In this document: positions 7,206-9,667 of the stretch, piece after piece
How positions within the stretch are numbered: the stretch's first letter is position 1
Layout: the number at the start of each line of letters is the position of its first letter
NCBI RefSeq assembly: GCF_910585845.1
Contig: NZ_CAJUHF010000080.1
Span: 1-9,667, forward strand
DNA from: an uncultured Bacteroides sp.
GTDB lineage: Bacteria > Bacteroidota > Bacteroidia > Bacteroidales > Bacteroidaceae
Direction: 5' to 3'
Length of the DNA: 9,667 nt
Notes under the pieces: model-generated
Database searches by the model: none
Seen by the model: only the letters and a program-made list of their open reading frames with translations
What the model was told of the DNA's origin: nothing
Program-made: the position numbers and the translations under genes

Positions 7206-7392
7206 TGACATCTACAGCCCGCTTAGCTAAATCGTTGATATACAGTGCTCCTTAAAATCTCAATCTCTACAATGAAGAAAAAAGCTATGACAGGGGGATG
7301 ACAGAGGGATAACAAGGGGATTATGGCAATCTCTACAGGCAAGACACGTAAAGTACTGATAATGAGCAATGGCATTTTATGCAATCTCTACA
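7206..7392. repeat. Phased direct repeats containing CAATCTCTACA
   Basis: Exact copies of CAATCTCTACA begin at 7261, 7327 and 7382, and a degenerate copy (TGACATCTACA) at 7206. Intervals are 55, 66 and 55 bp. The first and third units also share TAAA and TGATA at the same offsets, so the 55-bp unit is a decayed longer repeat. The second and third exact copies share flanks TTATG before and CAAG after. Not a CRISPR array: the repeats are too short and the intervening sequences too similar. Confidence 0.6.
7290..7322. repeat. Three imperfect 11-bp tandem repeats
   Basis: ACAGGGGGATG (7290-7300), ACAGAGGGATA (7301-7311) and ACAAGGGGATT (7312-7322) lie head to tail. They sit inside the one 66-bp interval of the phased repeats, which exceeds the 55-bp intervals by exactly one 11-bp unit. 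Confidence 0.6.
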
Positions 7393-7565
7393 ACCAAGGG
7401 GAATGCCTCATTTTGCCGATATTTTCTTCTTGTTCATAACAAGTCATTAAGATTACCTACAAAACCGTACAAACAGGAAGCATGAAAAACACCGTATAGC
7501 AAAACCAAACGGGACACACTTGTTCATTAATTCTCACTATTGAATCAAAGCATCCCGCTCTTTCT

Positions 7566-9443
7566 TTATTTCTTTGATTTATATTTTTGCTTAGGGTGAT
7601 TAGGAACGCCAGGAAACAGCATCTCAAGAAAACCTTCCTTTATCAAATGCGGAATAACGTTAGTGCGTAAATATTTATGGCTTCTATTTACTATCGCAGC
7701 CAGTTCTTCCAGTGAAGTCCAGTCTGTCGTTTTACTCTTTATTAGTTCCTTGAGTTCTTCCGGTTTCATTCTCTTTTTTATAAAGGTTGCCATATTAGTG
7801 CACGAGGTTGCCATATTAACACTTGAGGTTGCCATATTAGCGCACGAGGTTGCCATATTAACACTTGGGGTTGCCATATTAGCGCACGAGGTTGCCATAT
7901 TAACACCTGAGGTTGCCATATTACTACCAAAGTCCGGCAAATAATACTTTGTACCTCTACCATATCCCTCTGCCACAAGCAGATTAGCTCCACACATATC
8001 TTTAAGCAAATCTGCTATTTCTGCCTTATGAATATTAAGTATAGAACGAAGTCTCTCATTTGTAACAAATCCATCCGTACATGCAATATTCAATACGACA
8101 AGTCGTTCGTGACCAACATTCACTATTTGTTCACCAAATGCCGCAACAAGTTTATCTTTTACCTCGTCATCCATCACTGTTTCCATCCTCATTGTAAGCA
8201 CCACTCTATCTGGTTGGCATTTGGTTTCTACTATGGGAACACGCCAATTTTGCTCACGCCAGCCTTTCAATATTTTATCAACGCCACTTCCTGCTTTCTC
8301 TGCAGTGCCAAGCATCATAAACATGGTCTGTAATGCTTTGTTTCTGCAAACACTATCTCCACCATTATAATATTGCAATTTCGACACCAGCATAGTTCCT
8401 GGATTAGAAAAAATGATTTTATTTTTATATAATTGCGCCATTAACGATGCATTCTCCGAATAATCAGCATGAATAAGAAGATTAATCAATGCCTCACGAA
8501 CTGCAACGTGAGCAGGCGTTTCATCTCTCCTAATATTATCTTCCAGCCTGAATGGTTTTGGTAACACGGCCTGTAGTCTCGGTAATACTAATCTATAGAA
8601 TTGAAACAGATTACCCTCCCACGTCCCATCAGGGCATATACGATTAGACCATCTTTCGTCAGGGTTATCCGACAAGCGTTCTTGATAGTCTGGAAAGAAG
8701 TTCGGACAACACTCATTGTCTGTTATGGCTTCTGTCTTACCAAACATAAGTAGTCCGGCAAGTGTAAATCCTTCCTCTTTGGTTACCCGATCCTTCCTGT
8801 AGCCTCCAAGCTTTCGTATCAAGTCAAAATCACTTTCCACCAACCAAGGATGATCAGGTTTTGCTAAGGCAAACAACCTGCGATATTGTTGTACCGACTC
8901 TTTATCAATGTCATCCATGCTGTAATTTCGGAGAATCCTGCTGTCGGAAGGACGTGATGTATCTGCATCGGCAAACATTCGCTGCACTTCCTTTTCTGTA
9001 CACTTATAGTCTCCTTCATGGTTTCGTTTAAATGTACCATTATAAGGATTCATAGTACGAAATATCGGGCGTTGTTCTCTATCAGCCCTCGGTACAAAGA
9101 ATACCATGAAAGGAAATCCATTGAAATTGCCAATAACAAGATTGTCGGACTTCATCAGATTGCAACTTATAGTCGACTTATTGTTCACATTGTTCCAGAA
9201 ATCCTTTCGATACTTTTCAATTTGTTCCGAAGACAGTCTGTCGAGGTAATATTTTCCATTGCCTTCAGCCACACCAAGCAGTATCGTTCCACCATCGGTA
9301 TTGGCAAATGCTGAGTATGTTTCCCAAAAACTTTCAGGAAATCCACCGGCGGCACTCTTGTATTCAAGGTCGTCACATTCATTCTTTTCCAACAGCGTTT
9401 CTAAATATTCGCCAAACTCCTCGGTTCTTCTAACTTCTATCAT
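7566..9443 (-). CDS. AlbA_2 (Schlafen-type) / GHKL ATPase / winged-helix protein
   Basis: A 625-residue predicted cytosolic regulator of the COG2865 type. The N-terminal AlbA_2 domain (about residues 15-150) shows LEYKSA and AFANTDGGTILLGV, expected to bind nucleic acid. A GHKL ATPase-like domain (about 310-420) has an N-box VREALINLLIHADY (315-328), FSNPG (345-349) and EKAGSGVDKI (382-391). A winged-helix segment follows (about 433-503), then seven NMAT heptads (508-554), then a second winged helix (about 560-608) and a basic tail. Function is unknown: transcriptional regulators and defence-associated proteins share this architecture. I chose the ATG at 9443; an in-frame ATG at 9479 adds 12 residues (MYLKKKYKCIPI), but these overlap the transposase-like frame and are not family sequence. 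Base composition looks AT-richer than in the metabolic genes to the left, suggesting transfer. No operon partner is certain. Confidence 0.8.
   Translation of the reverse strand: MIEVRRTEEFGEYLETLLEKNECDDLEYKSAAGGFPESFWETYSAFANTDGGTILLGVAEGNGKYYLDRLSSEQIEKYRKDFWNNVNNKSTISCNLMKSDNLVIGNFNGFPFMVFFVPRADREQRPIFRTMNPYNGTFKRNHEGDYKCTEKEVQRMFADADTSRPSDSRILRNYSMDDIDKESVQQYRRLFALAKPDHPWLVESDFDLIRKLGGYRKDRVTKEEGFTLAGLLMFGKTEAITDNECCPNFFPDYQERLSDNPDERWSNRICPDGTWEGNLFQFYRLVLPRLQAVLPKPFRLEDNIRRDETPAHVAVREALINLLIHADYSENASLMAQLYKNKIIFSNPGTMLVSKLQYYNGGDSVCRNKALQTMFMMLGTAEKAGSGVDKILKGWREQNWRVPIVETKCQPDRVVLTMRMETVMDDEVKDKLVAAFGEQIVNVGHERLVVLNIACTDGFVTNERLRSILNIHKAEIADLLKDMCGANLLVAEGYGRGTKYYLPDFGSNMATSGVNMATSCANMATPSVNMATSCANMATSSVNMATSCTNMATFIKKRMKPEELKELIKSKTTDWTSLEELAAIVNRSHKYLRTNVIPHLIKEGFLEMLFPGVPNHPKQKYKSKK
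7786..7932. repeat. In-frame 21-bp minisatellite, seven units
   Basis: Seven head-to-tail 21-bp units begin at 7786, 7807, 7828, 7849, 7870, 7891 and 7912. Each starts GTTGCCATATTA on the plus strand, encoding NMAT on the minus strand. The other nine bases alternate between a GCGCACGAG-like and an ACACTTGAG-like form for the first six units, so the array grew as 42-bp pairs. The seventh unit is diverged at its end. Unit length is a multiple of three, so gain or loss keeps the frame. Confidence 0.93.
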
Positions 9444-9469
9444 TATTGGTATACATTTATATTTCTTCT

Positions 9470-9667
9470 TTAAGTACATGACAAAAATTTGAAAACATCG
9501 AATTTTGGGGTATAAGTCGGACGCAGAAGTATTGTTGAAATCTCCTCCAAACCATACTTGACAAGCGACTTTGCCTTTCTTCCATGTTTCAGAATCCTTA
9601 TCGGTTTAATATTTATACCTGTTGGTTGAATTAAATTAGTGAATATTTTATCTGTCCAATCGGACGG
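9470..9667 (-). CDS. C-terminal fragment of a probable insertion-sequence transposase
   Basis: The minus strand is open from the right edge through 65 codons to a TAA at 9470-9472; the gene continues beyond the window. The peptide contains LKHGRKAKSLVKYGLEEIS and ends RPTYTPKFDVFKFLSCT. The basic Arg/Lys run before a YGL-x-x-I helix and this short tail resemble, from memory, C-termini of DDE transposases of Bacteroidetes insertion sequences (IS4-like or IS1380-like); the family cannot be fixed from this piece and no catalytic residue is inside the window. It reads in the same direction as the AlbA_2 gene. Its stop lies 26 nt before the ATG at 9443, or overlaps the alternative start at 9479 by 10 nt. 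No terminal inverted repeat can be defined because the other end is outside. Confidence 0.5.
   Translation of the reverse strand, partial: PSDWTDKIFTNLIQPTGINIKPIRILKHGRKAKSLVKYGLEEISTILLRPTYTPKFDVFKFLSCT

Larger units (their letters stand above)
7178..7565. other. Repeat-rich intergenic region between the AlbA_2 and HU-related genes
   Basis: No supported gene. It contains the upstream end of the HU-related promoter, degenerate 55/66/55-bp direct repeats (7206-7392), three 11-bp tandem units (7290-7322) and an inverted repeat CTTGTT-CAT-AACAAG (7429-7443) that lacks a T-run on either strand. I see no clear terminator for the AlbA_2 gene after its stop at 7566. Confidence 0.6.

Noticed and set aside
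7206..7392. CRISPR array
   Set aside because: The repeat core is only 11 nt, the spacing is uneven and too long, and the spacers share sequence with each other.
7429..7443. CTTGTT-CAT-AACAAG as terminator of the AlbA_2 gene
   Set aside because: No T-run follows on either strand, and the hairpin is about 120 bp past the stop codon.
7369..7485. 38-codon plus-strand frame starting MAFYAIST
   Set aside because: It shares MAFY with the HU-related start but nothing more, contains a copy of the direct repeat, and has no family match. Treated as chance.
7663..7993. Open frames on other phases through the 21-bp repeat (VAIL and IWQP repeats)
   Set aside because: They stay open only because the repeat length is a multiple of three. 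The NMAT frame is continuous with recognised domains on both sides.

Overview
The window looks like chromosomal DNA from the order Bacteroidales, most likely a Bacteroides-type gut anaerobe; I cannot name the species. Three things point there. Starts sit in AT-rich leaders without clear Shine-Dalgarno sequences. Candidate promoters fit the Bacteroides TTTG / TAnnTTTG pattern rather than sigma-70. The HU-related protein and the oadG-oadA-oadB order are typical of this group.

Layout. Positions 1-508 hold no supported gene but contain a possible edge-truncated terminator, a 15-bp inverted repeat and a good promoter candidate. A glycoside hydrolase family 65 phosphorylase, probably maltose phosphorylase, runs rightward at 509-2851. 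A strong hairpin with T-rich tracts on both sides ends it and also ends the convergent leftward operon. That operon (6315 down to 2941) is oadG-oadA-oadB, a biotin-dependent, sodium-pumping oxaloacetate decarboxylase. A 12-bp perfect hairpin at 6427-6454 separates it from the next leftward gene, an HU-related DNA-binding protein with an acidic glycine-rich tail (7041-6511). That gene has a promoter candidate and a leader of about 120 nt with competing hairpins. Positions 7178-7565 are non-coding but repeat-rich: degenerate direct repeats spaced 55, 66 and 55 bp, and three 11-bp tandem units. Then comes a leftward AlbA_2 (Schlafen-type) / GHKL ATPase / winged-helix protein with a seven-unit, 21-bp minisatellite in its coding sequence (9443-7566). 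At the right edge, an open frame (9667-9470) looks like the C-terminal end of an IS transposase that stops just before, or overlaps, the AlbA_2 gene start.

How it fits together. The left two thirds are metabolic. Maltose phosphorolysis would give glucose and beta-glucose-1-phosphate, and oxaloacetate decarboxylation would be coupled to sodium export; I see no direct regulatory link between the two. The right third has the character of an accessory region: insertion-sequence remnant, repeat expansion, nucleoid-type protein and a Schlafen-family putative regulator. Nothing here is clearly a new system. The best leads are the phased repeats at 7206-7392, the in-frame minisatellite, and the transposase/AlbA_2 junction.
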